From NCBI GenBank assembly GCA_035771175.1, contig CM069610.1:23960501-24024500 (forward strand): a DNA stretch of 64,000 nt. Reading direction: 5' to 3'. The notes below the pieces were generated by a model that saw nothing but the letters and a program-made list of their open reading frames with translations, was not told the origin of the DNA and ran no database searches. Positions 23,724 to 36,783 of the stretch are shown here, piece by piece (the stretch's first letter is position 1; every line of letters starts with the position of its first letter). A program made the position numbers and the translations under genes. Source of the DNA: Paratinospora sagittata. Its lineage: Eukaryota > Streptophyta > Magnoliopsida > Ranunculales > Menispermaceae.

Positions 23724-24910
23724 AATGGGAATCATCTAGGTGTTAGTAGAGAATATTTCAATTAAGATAACCTGGAGAAATTGTATAACGAATAGACAAA
23801 TCGAGCAAGCAGAAGTGCCCACATTTTTCTCGTTAGAAATATCAGATTTTTTTCACAGACGTGGATAGCGTGCTATTGGGTTGTGTATCATGTTCTCAAT
23901 TGACAGATAGCGGGCGATAGCAGATTGATATACACAAAGCCGAGAGCTCGAGTTTTACGGACTTTCCGATAGCGTGTTATCGAGGCCTATATCGCGCTAT
24001 TGCCCATTTTACTAAAAATGGAAAGGTCACGGCAACAGCTTTATAGCGAAGTATCAAAGGGGATAGCGCGGTATAGACAATTTTTCAGAAAAACAAATGT
24101 TTTGTTATAGAACCCTATCAGCGTGCTGTCAACACGGATAGTGCGCTAGTGCCTTCAGGAAAATCTTGGCAAATTGTTGGATAGCCTTATTTTTGTAAAA
24201 TTAATATTTTGACACTCAAGAACCATTCCATTAACTCAAAACATATTGTATAAGATTAAAAACTTTTAAATAATTCAAAACTCATTGAAATTATGATTAA
24301 AACCTTTCGGAAAACATTTATTCAAAATGAAATACTATATCGAAGTGATTTTGAAGACTTTGCAGATTTCAGAGTTTTAGTGCTGAGATTGATCGAGAGG
24401 TTACCCTACACACCAAAGATCAAACTAATGCCTTACTTAGGCATGAGATATGTCTTCGTTCTTTTAGCTTGATCTTTGTAGACTTCGAAAGCTATTGTTT
24501 GATGTGTTTTTGATGCAAGACAATTGATGTGTTCTTTTTTGTTGTGTTATCCTACCTAGACCACTTCATATATAGTTACAACTTAAAACAATGGATAGCC
24601 TCTGCAAATCTAAGCACAAAAGGGATAAAATGAAGGACTTGCTGATCAACGACGTTATCATCAAGACAGATTGCAATTTTGATTCTATTCGAAGCTTGTT
24701 TTGACAAATGCAAGAATCAATACTTTCTTCTCTTGAAAAACTCTTTGGAAAACTCAATCTAACTTGCAAAAATCGTGTGTGTTGTATTTTTGAAAATCAG
24801 AGAATGAGTGTTTTATAAAATTAGAAGTTGCGGGTTAAAGGGCAAGAGAGTACAAAATGATTTGAATTGAAAACATTGTTTAATCTAAAGTTGTTTTGGG
24901 CGTGCGAGAC
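23724..24910 (+). repeat. Satellite copy 21
   Basis: Length 1187 bp. It repeats copy 18, including 'aaagccgag', 'attgttgg', 'catttattc' and 'cctacctag', at an offset of 3558 bp. Confidence 0.97.
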
Positions 24911-26097
24911 AATGGGAATCATCTAGGTGTTAGTAGAGAATATTTCAATTAAGATAACCTGGAGAAATTGTATAACGAATAGACAAATCGAGCAAGCAGA
25001 AGTGCCCACATTTTTCTCGTTAGAAATATCAGATTTTTTTCACAGACGTGGATAGCGTGCTATTGGGTTGTGTATCATGTTCTCAATTTACAGATAGCTG
25101 GCTATAGCAGATCGATATACACAAACCCGAGAGCTCGAGTTTTACGGACTTTCCGATAGCGCGTTATCGAGGCCTATATCGCGCTATTGCCCATTTTACT
25201 AAAAATGGAAAGGTCACGGCAACAGCTTTATAGCGAAGTATCAAAGGGGATAGCGCGGTATAGACAATTTTTCAGAATAACAAATGTTTTGTTATAGAAC
25301 CCTATCAGCGTGCTGTCAACACGGATAGTGCGCTAGTGCCTTCAGGAAAATCTTCGCAAATTGCTGGATAGCCTTATTTTTGTAAAATTAATATTTTGAC
25401 ACTCAAGAACCATTCCATTAACTCAAAACATATTGTATAAGATTAAAAACTTTTAAATAATTCAAAACTCATTGAAATTATGATTAAAACCTTTCGGAAA
25501 ACATTTTTTCAAAATGAAATACTATATCGAAGTGATTTTGAAAACTTTGCAGATTTCAGAGTTTTAGTGCTGAGATTGATCGAGAGGTTACCCTCACACC
25601 AAAGATCAAACTAATGCCTTACTTAGGCATGAGATATGTCTTCGTTCTTTTAGCTTGATCTTTGTAGACTTCGAAAGCTATTGTTTGATGTGTTTTTGAT
25701 GCAAGACAATTGATGTGTTCTTTTTTTGTTGTGTTATCTTACCGAGACCACTTCATATATACTTACAACTTAAAACAATGGATAGCCTCTGCAAATCTAA
25801 GCACAAAAGGGATAAAATGAAGGACTTGCTGTTCAACGACGTTATCATCAAGACAGATTGCAATTTTGATTCTATTCGAAGCTTGTTTTGACAAATGCAA
25901 GAATCAATACTTTCTTCTCTTGAAAAACTCTTTGGAAAACTCAATCTAACTTGAAAAAATCGTGTGTGTTGTATTTTTAAAAATCAGAGAAAGAGTGTTT
26001 TATAAAATTAGAAGTTGCGGGTTAAAGGGCAAGAGAGTACAAAATGATTTGAATTGAAAACATTGTTTAGTCTAAAGTTGTTTTGGGCGTGCGAGAC
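24911..26097 (+). repeat. Satellite copy 22
   Basis: Length 1187 bp. Tags: C start, CTG loop, TTT middle with 'cttcgcaaattg', minus-1 indel site, B end, gaattg tail. The left half equals copy 19 and the right half differs. 'gctgttcaac', 'agaaagagtg' and 'tttagtc' are private. Confidence 0.97.
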
Positions 26098-27285
26098 AAT
26101 GGGAATCATCTAGGTGTTAGTAGAGAATATTTCAATTAAGACAACCTGGAGAAATTGTATAAGGAATAGAAAAATCGAGCAAGCAGAAGTGCCCACATTT
26201 TTCTCGTTAGAAATATCAGATTTTTTTCACAGACGTGGATAGCGTGCTATTGGGTTGTGTATCATGTTCTCAATTGACAGATAGCTGGCTATAGCAGATC
26301 GATATACACAAACCCGAGAGCTCGAGTTTTACGGACTTTCCGATAGCGTGTTATCGAGGCCTATATCGCGCTATTGCCCATTTTACTAAAAATGGAAAGG
26401 TCACGGCAACAGCTTTATAGCGAAGTATCAAAGGGGATAGCGCGGTATAGACAATTTTTCAGAATAACAAATGTTTTGTTATAGAACCCTATCAGCGTGC
26501 TGTCAACACTGATAGTGCGCTAGTCCCTTCAGGAAAATCTTGGCAAATTGCTGGATATCCTTAGTTTTGTAAAATTAATATTTTGACACTCAACAACCAT
26601 TCCATTAACTCAAAACATATTGTATAAGATTAAAAACTTTTAAATAATTCAAAACTCATTGAAATTATGATTAAAACCTTTCGGAAAACATTTTTTCAAA
26701 ATGAAATACTATATCGAAGTGATTTTGAAGACTTTGCAGATTTCAGAGTTTTAGTGCTGAGATTGATCGAGAGGTTACCCTACACACCAAAGATCAAACT
26801 AATGCCTTACTTAGGCATGAGATATGTCTTCGTTCTTTTAGCTTGATCTTTGTAGACTTCGAAAGCTATTGTTTGATGTGTTTTTGATGCAAGACAATTG
26901 ATGTGTTCTTTTTTTGTTGTGTTATCTTACCGAGACCACTTCATATATACTTACAACTTAAAACAACGGATAGCCTCTGCAAATCTAAGCACAAAAGGGA
27001 TAAAATGAAGGACTTGCTGATCAACGACGTTATCATCAAGACAGATTGCAATTTTGATTCTATTCGAAGCTTGTTTTGACAAATGCAAGAATCAATACTT
27101 TCTTCTCTTGAAAAACTCTTTGGAAAGCTCAATCTAACTTGCAAAAATCGTGTGTGTTGTATTTTTGAAAATCAGAGAATGAGTGTTTTATAAAATTAGA
27201 AGTTGCGGGTTAAAGGGCAAGAGAGTACAAAATGATTTGAATTGAAAACATTGTTTAATCTAAAGTTGTTTTGGGCGTGCGAGAC
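26098..27285 (+). repeat. Satellite copy 23
   Basis: Length 1188 bp. Tags: G start, CTG loop, ATCC middle, full indel site, A end, gaattg tail, 7T run. 'agtcccttcagg' is shared only with copy 2. 'aaacaacgg' destroys the usual 'acaatgg' at this site. Confidence 0.97.
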
Positions 27286-28472
27286 AATGGGAATCATCTA
27301 GGTGTTAGTAGAGAATATTTCAATTAAGACAACCTGGAGAAATTGTATAAGGAATACAAAAATCGAGCAAGCAGAAGTGCCCACATTTTTCTCGTTAGAA
27401 ATATCAGATTTTTTTCACAGACGTGGATAGCGTGCTATTGGGTTGTGTATCATGTTCTCAATTTACAGATAGCAGGCGATAGCAGATTGATATACACAAA
27501 CCCGAGAGCTCGAGTTTTACGGACTTTCCGATAGCGCGTTATCGAGGCCTATATCGCGCTATTGCCAATTTTACTAAAAATGGAAAGGTCACGGCAACAA
27601 CTTTATAGCGAAGTATCAAAGGGGATAGCGCGATATAGACAATTTTTCAGAAAAACAAATGTTTTGTTATAGAACCCTATCAGCGTGCTGTCAACACTGA
27701 TAGTGCGCTAGTGCCTTCAGGAAAATCTTGGCAAATTGCTGGATAGCCTTATATTTGTAAAATTAATATTTTGACACTCAAGAACCATTGCATTAACTCA
27801 AAACATATTGTATAAGATTAAAAACTTTTAAATAATTCAAAACTCATTGAAATTATGATTAAAACCTTTCGGAAAACATTTTTTCAAAATGAAATACTAT
27901 ATCGAAGTGATTTTGAAGACTTTGCAGATTTCAGAGTTTTAGTGCTGAGATTGATCGAGAGGTTACCCTACACACCAAAGATCAAACTAATGCCTTACTT
28001 AGGCATGAGATATGTCTTCGTTCTTTTAGCTTGATCTTTGTAGACTTCGAAAGCTATTGTTTGATGTGTTTTTGATGCAAGACAATTGATGTGTTCTTTT
28101 TTGTTGTGTTATCATACCGAGACCACTTCATATATACTTACAACTTAAAACAATGGATAGCCTCTGCAAATCTAAGCACAAAAGGGATAAAATGAAGGAC
28201 TTGCTGATCAACGACGTTATCATCAAGACAGATTGCAATTTTGATTCTATTCGAAGCTTGTTTTGACAAATGCAAGAATCAATACTTTCTTCTCTTGAAA
28301 AACTCTTTGGAAAGCTCAATCTAACTTGCAAAAATCGTGTGTGTTGTATTTTTGAAAATCAGAGAATGAGTGTTTTATAAAATTAGAAGTTGCGGGTTAA
28401 AGGGCAAGAGAGTACAAAATGATTTGAATTGAAAACATTGTTTAATCTAAAGTTGTTTTGGGCGTGCGAGAC
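27286..28472 (+). repeat. Satellite copy 24
   Basis: Length 1187 bp. Tags: P start, CAG loop, TAT middle, full indel site, A end, gaattg tail, 6T run with 'cataccg'. It is the first copy of the homogeneous block 24-32. 'gccaatttt' and 'ccattgcattaac' are private. Confidence 0.97.
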
Positions 28473-29660
28473 AATGGGAATCATCTAGGTGTTAGTAGAG
28501 AATATTTCAATTAAGACAACCTGGAGAAATTGTATAAGGAATACAAAAATCGAGCAAGCAGAAGTGCCCACATTTTTCTCGTTAGAAATATCAGATTTTT
28601 TTCACAGACGTGGATAGCGTGCTATTGGGTTGTGTATCATGTTCTCAATTTACAGATAGCAGGCGATAGCAGATTGATATACACAAACCCGAGAGCTCGA
28701 GTTTTACGGACTTTCCGATAGCGCGTTATCGAGGCCTATATCGCGCTATTGCCCATTTTACTAAAAATGGAAAGGTCACGGCAACAACTTTATAGCGAAG
28801 TATCAAAGGGGATAGCGCGGTATAGACAATTTTTCAGAATAACAAATGTTTTGTTATAGAACCCTATCAGCGTGCTGTCAACACTGATAGTGCGCTAGTG
28901 GCTTCAGGAAAATCTTGGCAAATTGCTGGATAGCCTTATATTTGTAAAATTAATATTTTGACACTCAAGAACCATTCCATTAACTCAAAACATATTGTAT
29001 AAGATTAAAAACTTTTAAATAATTCAAAACTCATTGAAATTATGATTAAAACCTTTCGGAAAACATTTTTTCAAAATGAAATACTATATCGAAGTGATTT
29101 TGAAGACTTTGCAGATTTCAGAGTTTTAGTGCTGAGATTGATCGAGAGGTTACCCTACACACCAAAGATCAAACTAATGCCTTACTTAGGCATGAGATAT
29201 GTCTTCGTTCTTTTAGCTTGATCTTTGCAGACTTCGAAAGCTATTGTTTGATGTGTTTTTGATGCAAGACAATTGATGTGTTCTTTTTTTGTTGTGTTAT
29301 CTTACCGAGACCACTTCATATATACTTACAACTTAAAACAATGGATAGCCTCTGCAAATCTAAGCACAAAAGGGATAAAATGAAGGACTTGCTGATCAAC
29401 GACGTTATCATCAAGACAGATTGCAATTTTGATTCTATTCGAAGCTTGTTTTGACAAATGCAAGAATCAATACTTTCTTCTCTTGAAAAACTCTTTGGAA
29501 AGCTCAATCTAACTTGCAAAAATCGTTTGTGTTGTATTTTTGAAAATCAGAGAATGAGTGTTTTATAAAATTAGAAGTTGCGGGTTAAAGGGCAAGAGAG
29601 TACAAAATGATTTGAATTGAAAACATTGTTTAATCTAAAGTTGTTTTGGGCGTGCGAGAC
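28473..29660 (+). repeat. Satellite copy 25
   Basis: Length 1188 bp. Tags: P start, CAG loop, TAT middle, full indel site, A end, gaattg tail, 7T run. 'ctttgcagac' recurs at copies 28 and 31, a spacing of three monomers. 'gtggcttc' and 'cgtttgtg' are also present. Confidence 0.97.
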
Positions 29661-30847
29661 AATGGGAATCATCTAGGTGTTAGTAGAGAATATTTCAATT
29701 AAGACAACCTGGAGAAATTGTATAAGGAATAGAAAAATCGAGCAAGCAGAAGTGCCCACATTTTTCTCGTTAGAAATATCAGATTTTTTTCACAGACGTG
29801 GATAGCGTGCTATTGGGTTGTGTATCATGTTCTCAATTTACAGATAGCAGGCGATAGCAGATTGATATACACAAACCCGAGAGCTCGAGTTTTACGGACT
29901 TTCCGATAGCGCGTTATCGAGGCCTATATCGCGCTATTGCCCATTTTACTAAAAATGGAAAGGTCACGGCAACAACTTTATAGCGAAGTATCAAAGGGGA
30001 TAGCGCGGTATAGACAATTTTTCAGAATAACAAATGTTTTGTTATAGAACCCTATCAGCGTGCTGTCAACACTGATAGTGCGCTAGTGCCTTCAGGAAAA
30101 TCTTGGCAAATTGCTGGATAGCCTTATATTTGTAAAATTAATATTTTGACACTCAAGAACCATTCCATTAACTCAAAACATATTGTATAAGATTAAAAAC
30201 TTTTAAATAATTCAAAACTCATTGAAATTATGATTAAAACCTTTCGGAAAACATTTTTTCAAAATGAAATACTATATCGAAGTGATTTTGAAGACTTTGC
30301 AGATTTCAGAGTTTTAGTGCTGAGATTGATCGAGAGGTTACCCTACACACCAAAGATCAAACTAATGCCTTACTTAGGCATGAGATATGTCTTCGTTCTT
30401 TTAGCTTGATCTTTGTAGACTTCGAAAGCTATTGTTTGATGTGTTTTTGATGCAAGACAATTGATGTGTTCTTTTTTGTTGTGTTATCATACCGAGACCA
30501 CTTCATATATACTTACAACTTAAAACAATGGATAGCCTCTGCAAATCTAAGCACAAAAGGGATAAAATGAAGGACTTGCTGATCAACGACGTTATCATCA
30601 AGACAGATTGCAATTTTGATTCTATTCGAAGCTTGTTTTGACAAATGCAAGAATCAATACTTTCTTCTCTTGAAAAACTCTTTGGAAAGCTCAATCTAAC
30701 TTGCAAAAATCGTGTGTGTTGTATTTTTGAAAATCAGAGAATGAGTGTTTTATAAAATTAGAAGTTGCGGGTTAAAGGGCAAGAGAGTACAAAATGATTT
30801 GAATTGAAAACATTGTTTAATCTAAAGTTGTTTTGGGCGTGCGAGAC
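29661..30847 (+). repeat. Satellite copy 26
   Basis: Length 1187 bp. Tags: G start, CAG loop, TAT middle, full indel site, A end, gaattg tail, 6T run with 'cataccg'. I noticed no private change, so it is a good consensus for the copy 24-32 block. Confidence 0.97.
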
Positions 30848-32033
30848 AATGGGAATCATCTAGGTGTTAGTAGAGAATATTTCAATTAAGACAACCTGGA
30901 GAAATTGTATAAGGAATAGAAAAATCGAGCAAGCAGAAGTGCCCACATTTTTCTCGTTAGAAATATCAGATTTTTTTCACAGACGTGGATAGCGTGCTAT
31001 TGGGTTGTGTATCATGTTCTCAATTTACAGATAGCAGGCGATAGCAGATTGATATACACAAACCCGAGAGCTCGAGTTTTACGGACTTTCCGATAGCGCG
31101 TTATCGAGGCCTATATCGCGCTATTGCCCATTTTACTAAAAATGGAAAGGTCACGGCAACAACTTTATAGCGAAGTATCAAAGGGGATAGCGCGGTATAG
31201 ACAATTTTTCAGAAAAACAAATGTTTTGTTATAGAACCCTATCAGCGTGCTGTCAACACTGATAGTGCGCTAGTGCCTTCAGGAAAATCTTGGCAAATTG
31301 CTGGATAGCCTTATATTTGTAAAATTAATATTTTGACACTCAAGATCCATTCCATTAACTCAAAACATATTGTATAAGATTAAAAACTTTTAAATATTCA
31401 AAACTCATTGAAATTATGATTAAAACCTTTCGGAAAACATTTTTTCAAAATGAAATACTATATCGAAGTGATTTTGAAGACTTTGCAGATTTCAGAGTTT
31501 TAGTGCTGAGATTGATCGAGAGGTTACCCTACACACCAAAGATCAAACTAATGCCTTACTTAGGCATGAGATATGTCTTCGTTCTTTTAGCTTGATCTTT
31601 GTAGACTTCGAAAGCTATTGTTTGATGTGTTTTTGATGCAAGACAATTGATGTGTTCTTTTTTGTTGTGTTATCATACCGAGACCACTTCATATATACTT
31701 ACAACTTAAAACAATGGATAGCCTCTGCAAATCTAAGCACAAAAGGGATAAAATGAAGGACTTGCTGATCAACGACGTTATCATCAAGACAGATTGCAAT
31801 TTTGATTCTATTCGAAGCTTGTTTTGACAAATGCAAGAATCAATACTTTCTTCTCTTGAAAAACTCTTTGGAAAGCTCAATCTAACTTGCAAAAATCGTT
31901 TGTGTTGTATTTTTGAAAATCAGAGAATGAGTGTTTTATAAAATTAGAAGTTGCGGGTTAAAGGGCAAGAGAGTACAAAATGATTTGAATTGAAAACATT
32001 GTTTAATCTAAAGTTGTTTTGGGCGTGCGAGAC
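30848..32033 (+). repeat. Satellite copy 27
   Basis: Length 1186 bp. Tags: G start, CAG loop, TAT middle, full indel site, A end, gaattg tail, 6T run. 'aagatccattcc' and the one-base-short 'tttaaatattc' are private. 'cgtttgtg' is shared with copy 25. Confidence 0.97.
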
Positions 32034-33221
32034 AATGGGAATCATCTAGGTGTTAGTAGAGAATATTTCAATTAAGACAACCTGGAGAAAATGTATAAGG
32101 AATACAAAAATCGAGCAAGCAGAAGTGCCCACATTTTTCTCGTTAGAAATATCAGATTTTTTTCACAGACGTGGATAGCGTGCTATTGGGTTGTGTATCA
32201 TGTTCTCAATTTACAGATAGCAGGCGATAGCAGATTGATATACACAAACCCGAGAGCTCGAGTTTTACGGACTTTCCGATAGCGCGTTATCGAGGCCTAT
32301 ATCGCGCTATTGCCCATTTTACTAAAAATGGAAAGGTCACGGCAACAACTTTATAGCGAAGTATCAAAGGGGATAGCGCGGTATAGACAATTTTTCAGAA
32401 TAACAAATGTTTTGTTATAGAACCCTATCAGCGTGCTGTCAACACTGATAGTGCGCTAGTGCCTTCAGGAAAATCTTGGCAAATTGCTGGATAGCCTTAT
32501 ATTTGTAAAATTAATATTTTGACACTCAAGAACCATTCCATTAACTCAAAACATATTGTATAAGATTAAAAACTTTTAAATAATTCAAAACTCATTGAAA
32601 TTATGATTAAAACCTTTCGGAAAACATTTTTTCAAAATGAAATACTATATCGAAGTGATTTTGAAAACTTTGCAGATTTCAGAGTTTTAGTGCTGAGATT
32701 GATCGAGAGGTTACCCTACACACCAAAGATCAAACTAATGCCTTACTTAGGCATGAGATATGTCTTCGTTCTTTTAGCTTGATCTTTGCAGACTTCGAAA
32801 GCTATTGTTTGATGTGTTTTTGATGCAAGACAATTGATGTGTTCTTTTTTTGTTGTGTTATCTTACCGAGACCACTTCATATATACTTACAACTTAAAAC
32901 AATGGATAGCCTCTGCAAATCTAAGCACAAAAGGGATAAAATGAAGGACTTGCTGATCAACGACGTTATCATCAAGACAGATTGCAATTTTGATTCTATT
33001 CGAAGCTTGTTTTGACAAATGCAAGAATCAATACTTTCTTCTCTTGAAAAACTCTTTGGAAAGCTCAATCTAACTTGCAAAAATCGTGTGTGTTGTATTT
33101 TTGAAAATCAGAGAATGAGTGTTTTATAAAATTAGAAGTTGCGGGTTAAAGGGCAAGAGAGTACAAAATGATTTGAATTGAAAACATTGTTTAATCTAAA
33201 GTTGTTTTGGGCGTGCGAGAC
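32034..33221 (+). repeat. Satellite copy 28
   Basis: Length 1188 bp. Tags: P start with private 'gagaaaatgtat', CAG loop, TAT middle, full indel site, A end, gaattg tail, 7T run. It carries 'ctttgcagac', 3561 bp after copy 25. Confidence 0.97.
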
Positions 33222-34408
33222 AATGGGAATCATCTAGGTGTTAGTAGAGAATATTTCAATTAAGACAACCTGGAGAAATTGTATAAGGAATAGAAAAATC
33301 GAGCAAGCAGAAGTGCCCACATTTTTCTCGTTAGAAATATCAGATTTTTTTCACAGACGTGGATAGCGTGCTATTGGGTTGTGTATCATGTTCTCAATTT
33401 ACAGATAGCAGGCGATAGCAGATTGATATACACAAACCCGAGAGCTCGAGTTTTACGGACTTTCCGATAGCGCGTTATCGAGGCCTATATCGCGCTATTG
33501 CCCATTTTACTAAAAATGGAAAGGTCACGGCAACAACTTTATAGCGAAGTATCAAAGGGGATAGCGCGGTATAGACAATTTTTCAGAATAACAAATGTTT
33601 TGTTATAGAACCCTATCAGCGTGCTGTCAACACTGATAGTGCGCTAGTGCCTTCAGGAAAATCTTGGCAAATTGCTGGATAGCCTTATATTTGTAAAATT
33701 AATATTTTGACACTCAAGAACCATTCCATTAACTCAAAACATATTGTATAAGATTAAAAACTTTTAAATAATTCAAAACTCATTGAAATTATGATTAAAA
33801 CCTTTCGGGAAACATTTTTTCAAAATGAAATACTATATCGAAGTGATTTTGAAGACTTTGCAGATTTCAGAGTTTTAGTGCTGAGATTGATCGAGAGGTT
33901 ACCCTACACACCAAAGATCAAACTAATGCCTTACTAGGCATGAGATATGTCTTCGTTCTTTTAGCTTGATCTTTGTAGACTTCGAAAGCTATTGTTTGAT
34001 GTGTTTTTGATGCAAGACAATTGATGTGTTCTTTTTTTGTTGTGTTATCTTACCGAGACCACTTCATATATACTTACAACTTAAAACAATGGATAGCCTC
34101 TGCAAATCTAAGCACAAAAGGGATAAAATGAAGGACTTGCTGATCAACGACGTTATCATCAAGACAGATTGCAATTTTGATTCTATTCGAAGCTTGTTTT
34201 GACAAATGCAAGAATCAATACTTTCTTCTCTTGAAAAACTCTTTGGAAAGCTCAATCTAACTTGCAAAAATCGTGTGTGTTGTATTTTTGAAAATCAGAG
34301 AATGAGTGTTTTATAAAATTAGAAGTTGCGGGTTAAAGGGCAAGAGAGTACAAAATGATTTGAATTGAAAACATTGTTTAATCTAAAGTTGTTTTGGGCG
34401 TGCGAGAC
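33222..34408 (+). repeat. Satellite copy 29
   Basis: Length 1187 bp. Tags: G start, CAG loop, TAT middle, full indel site, A end, gaattg tail, 7T run. It has a private 1-bp loss inside the hairpin, 'ttactaggc' (about 33932), and 'tcgggaaac'. Confidence 0.97.
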
Positions 34409-35595
34409 AATGGGAATCATCTAGGTGTTAGTAGAGAATATTTCAATTAAGACAACCTGGAGAAATTGTATAAGGAATAGAAAAATCGAGCAAGCAGAAG
34501 TGCCCACATTTTTCTCGTTAGAAATATCAGATTTTTTTCACAGACGTGGATAGCGTGCTACTGGGTTGTGTATCATGTTCTCAATTTACAGATAGCAGGC
34601 GATAGCAGATTGATATACACAAACCCGAGAGCTCGAGTTTTACGGACTTTCCGATAGCGCGTTATCGAGGCCTATATCGCGCTATTGCCCATTTTACTAA
34701 AAATGGAAAGGTCACGGCAACAACTTTATAGCGAAGTATCAAAGGGGATAGCGCGGTATAGACAATTTTTCAGAATAACAAATGTTTTGTTATAGAACCC
34801 TATCAGCGTGCTGTCAACACTGATAGTGCGCTAGTTGCTTCAGGAAAATCTTGGCAAATTGCTGGATAGCCTTATATTTGTAAAATTAATATTTTGACAC
34901 TCAAGAACCATTCCATTAACTCAAAACATATTGTATAAGATTAAAAACTTTTAAATAATTCAAAACTCATTGAAATTATGATTAAAACCTTTCGGAAAAC
35001 ATTTTTTCAAAATGAAATACTATATCGAAGTGATTTTGAAGACTTTGCAGATTTCAGAGTTTTAGTGCTGAGATTGATCGAGAGGTTACCCTACACACCA
35101 AAGATCAAACTAATGCCTTACTTAGGCATGAGATATGTCTTCGTTCTTTTAGCTTGATCTTTGTAGACTTCGAAAGCTATTGTTTGATGTGTTTTTGATG
35201 CAAGACAATTGATGTGTTCTTTTTTGTTGTGTTATCATACCGAGACCACTTCATATATACTTACAACTTAAAACAATGGATAGCCTCTGCAAATCTAAGC
35301 ACAAAAGGGATAAAATGAAGGACTTGCTGATCAACGACGTTATCATCAAGACAGATTGCAATTTTGATTCTATTCGAAGCTTGTTTTGACAAATGCAAGA
35401 ATCAATACTTTCTTCTCTTGAAAAACTCTTTGGAAAGCTCAATCTAACTTGCAAAAATCGTGTGTGTTGTATTTTTGAAAATCAGAGAATGAGTGTTTTA
35501 TAAAATTAGAAGTTGCGGGTTAAAGGGCAAGAGAGTACAAAATGATTTGAATTGAAAACATTGTTTAATCTAAAGTTGTTTTGGGCGTGCGAGAC
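34409..35595 (+). repeat. Satellite copy 30
   Basis: Length 1187 bp. Tags: G start, CAG loop, TAT middle, full indel site, A end, gaattg tail, 6T run with 'cataccg'. 'ctactggg' and 'gttgcttc' are private. Confidence 0.97.
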
Positions 35596-36783
35596 AATGG
35601 GAATCATCTAGGTGTTAGTAGAGAATATTTCAATTAAGACAACCTGGAGAAATTGTATAAGGAATAGAAAAATCGAGCAAGCAGAAGTGCCCACATTTTT
35701 CTCGTTAGAAATATCAGATTTTTTTCACAGACGTGGATAGCGTGCTATTGGGTTGTGTATCATGTTCTCAATTTACAGATAGCAGGCGATAGCAGATTGA
35801 TATACACAAACCCGAGAGCTCGAGTTTTACGGACTTTCCGATAGCGCGTTATCGAGGCCTATATCGCGCTATTGCCCATTTTACTAAAAATGGAAAGGTC
35901 ACGGCAACAACTTTATAGCGAAGTATCAAAGGGGATAGCGCGGTATAGACAATTTTTCAGAATAACAAATGTTTTGTTATTGAACCCTATCAGCGTGCTG
36001 TCAACACTGATAGTGCGCTAGTGGCTTCAGGAAAATCTTGGCAAATTGCTGGATAGCCTTATATTTGTAAAATTAATATTTTGACACTCAAGAACCATTC
36101 CATTAACTCAAAACATATTGTATAAGATTAAAAACTTTTAAATAATTCAAAACTCATTGAAATTATGATTAAAACCTTTCGGAAAACATTTTTTCAAAAT
36201 GAAATACTATATCGAAGTGATTTTGAAAACTTTGCAGATTTCAGAGTTTTAGTGCTGAGATTGATCGAGAGGTTACCCTACACACCAAAGATCAAACTAA
36301 TGCCTTACTTAGGCATGAGATATGTCTTCGTTCTTTTAGCTTGATCTTTGCAGACTTCGAAAGCTATTGTTTGATGTGTTTTTGATGCAAGACAATTGAT
36401 GTGTTCTTTTTTTGTTGTGTTATCTTACCGAGACCACTTCATATATACTTACAACTTAAAACAATGGATAGCCTCTGCAAATCTAAGCACAAAAGGGATA
36501 AAATGAAGGACTTGCTGATCAACGACGTTGTCATCAAGACAGATTGCAATTTTGATTCTATTCGAAGCTTGTTTTGACAAATGCAAGAATCAATACTTTC
36601 TTCTCTTGAAAAACTCTTTGGAAAGCTCAATCTAACTTGCAAAAATCGTGTGTGTTGTATTTTTGAAAATCAGAGAATGAGTGTTTTATAAAATTAGAAG
36701 TTGCGGGTTAAAGGGCAAGAGAGTACAAAATGATTTGAATTGAAAACATTGTTTAATCTAAAGTTGTTTTGGGCGTGCGAGAC
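35596..36783 (+). repeat. Satellite copy 31
   Basis: Length 1188 bp. Tags: G start, CAG loop, TAT middle, full indel site, A end, gaattg tail, 7T run. It carries 'ctttgcagac', 3562 bp after copy 28, and 'gtggcttc'. 'ttattgaac' and 'gttgtcatc' are private. Confidence 0.97.

Larger units (their letters stand above)
18983..26097 (+). repeat. Tandem trimer duplication, copies 17-19 and 20-22
   Basis: Blocks 18983-22540 and 22541-26097 share private variants: 17/20 'gttggtag', 18/21 'aaagccgag', 'attgttgg' and 'catttattc', and 19/22 'cttcgcaaattg'. The offset is 3558 bp. Copy 19 is the junction chimera, and its right end equals that of copy 16. This looks like the youngest trimer duplication in the window, since few differences separate the partners. 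Confidence 0.9.

Noticed and set aside
27343..27534. Plus-strand 63-codon frame in copies 24, 25 and 28
   Set aside because: It exists only because a single tag-to-tac change removes a stop in the P-type start tag. In copies 24 and 25 it lacks an ATG, and it runs across the palindrome cluster.
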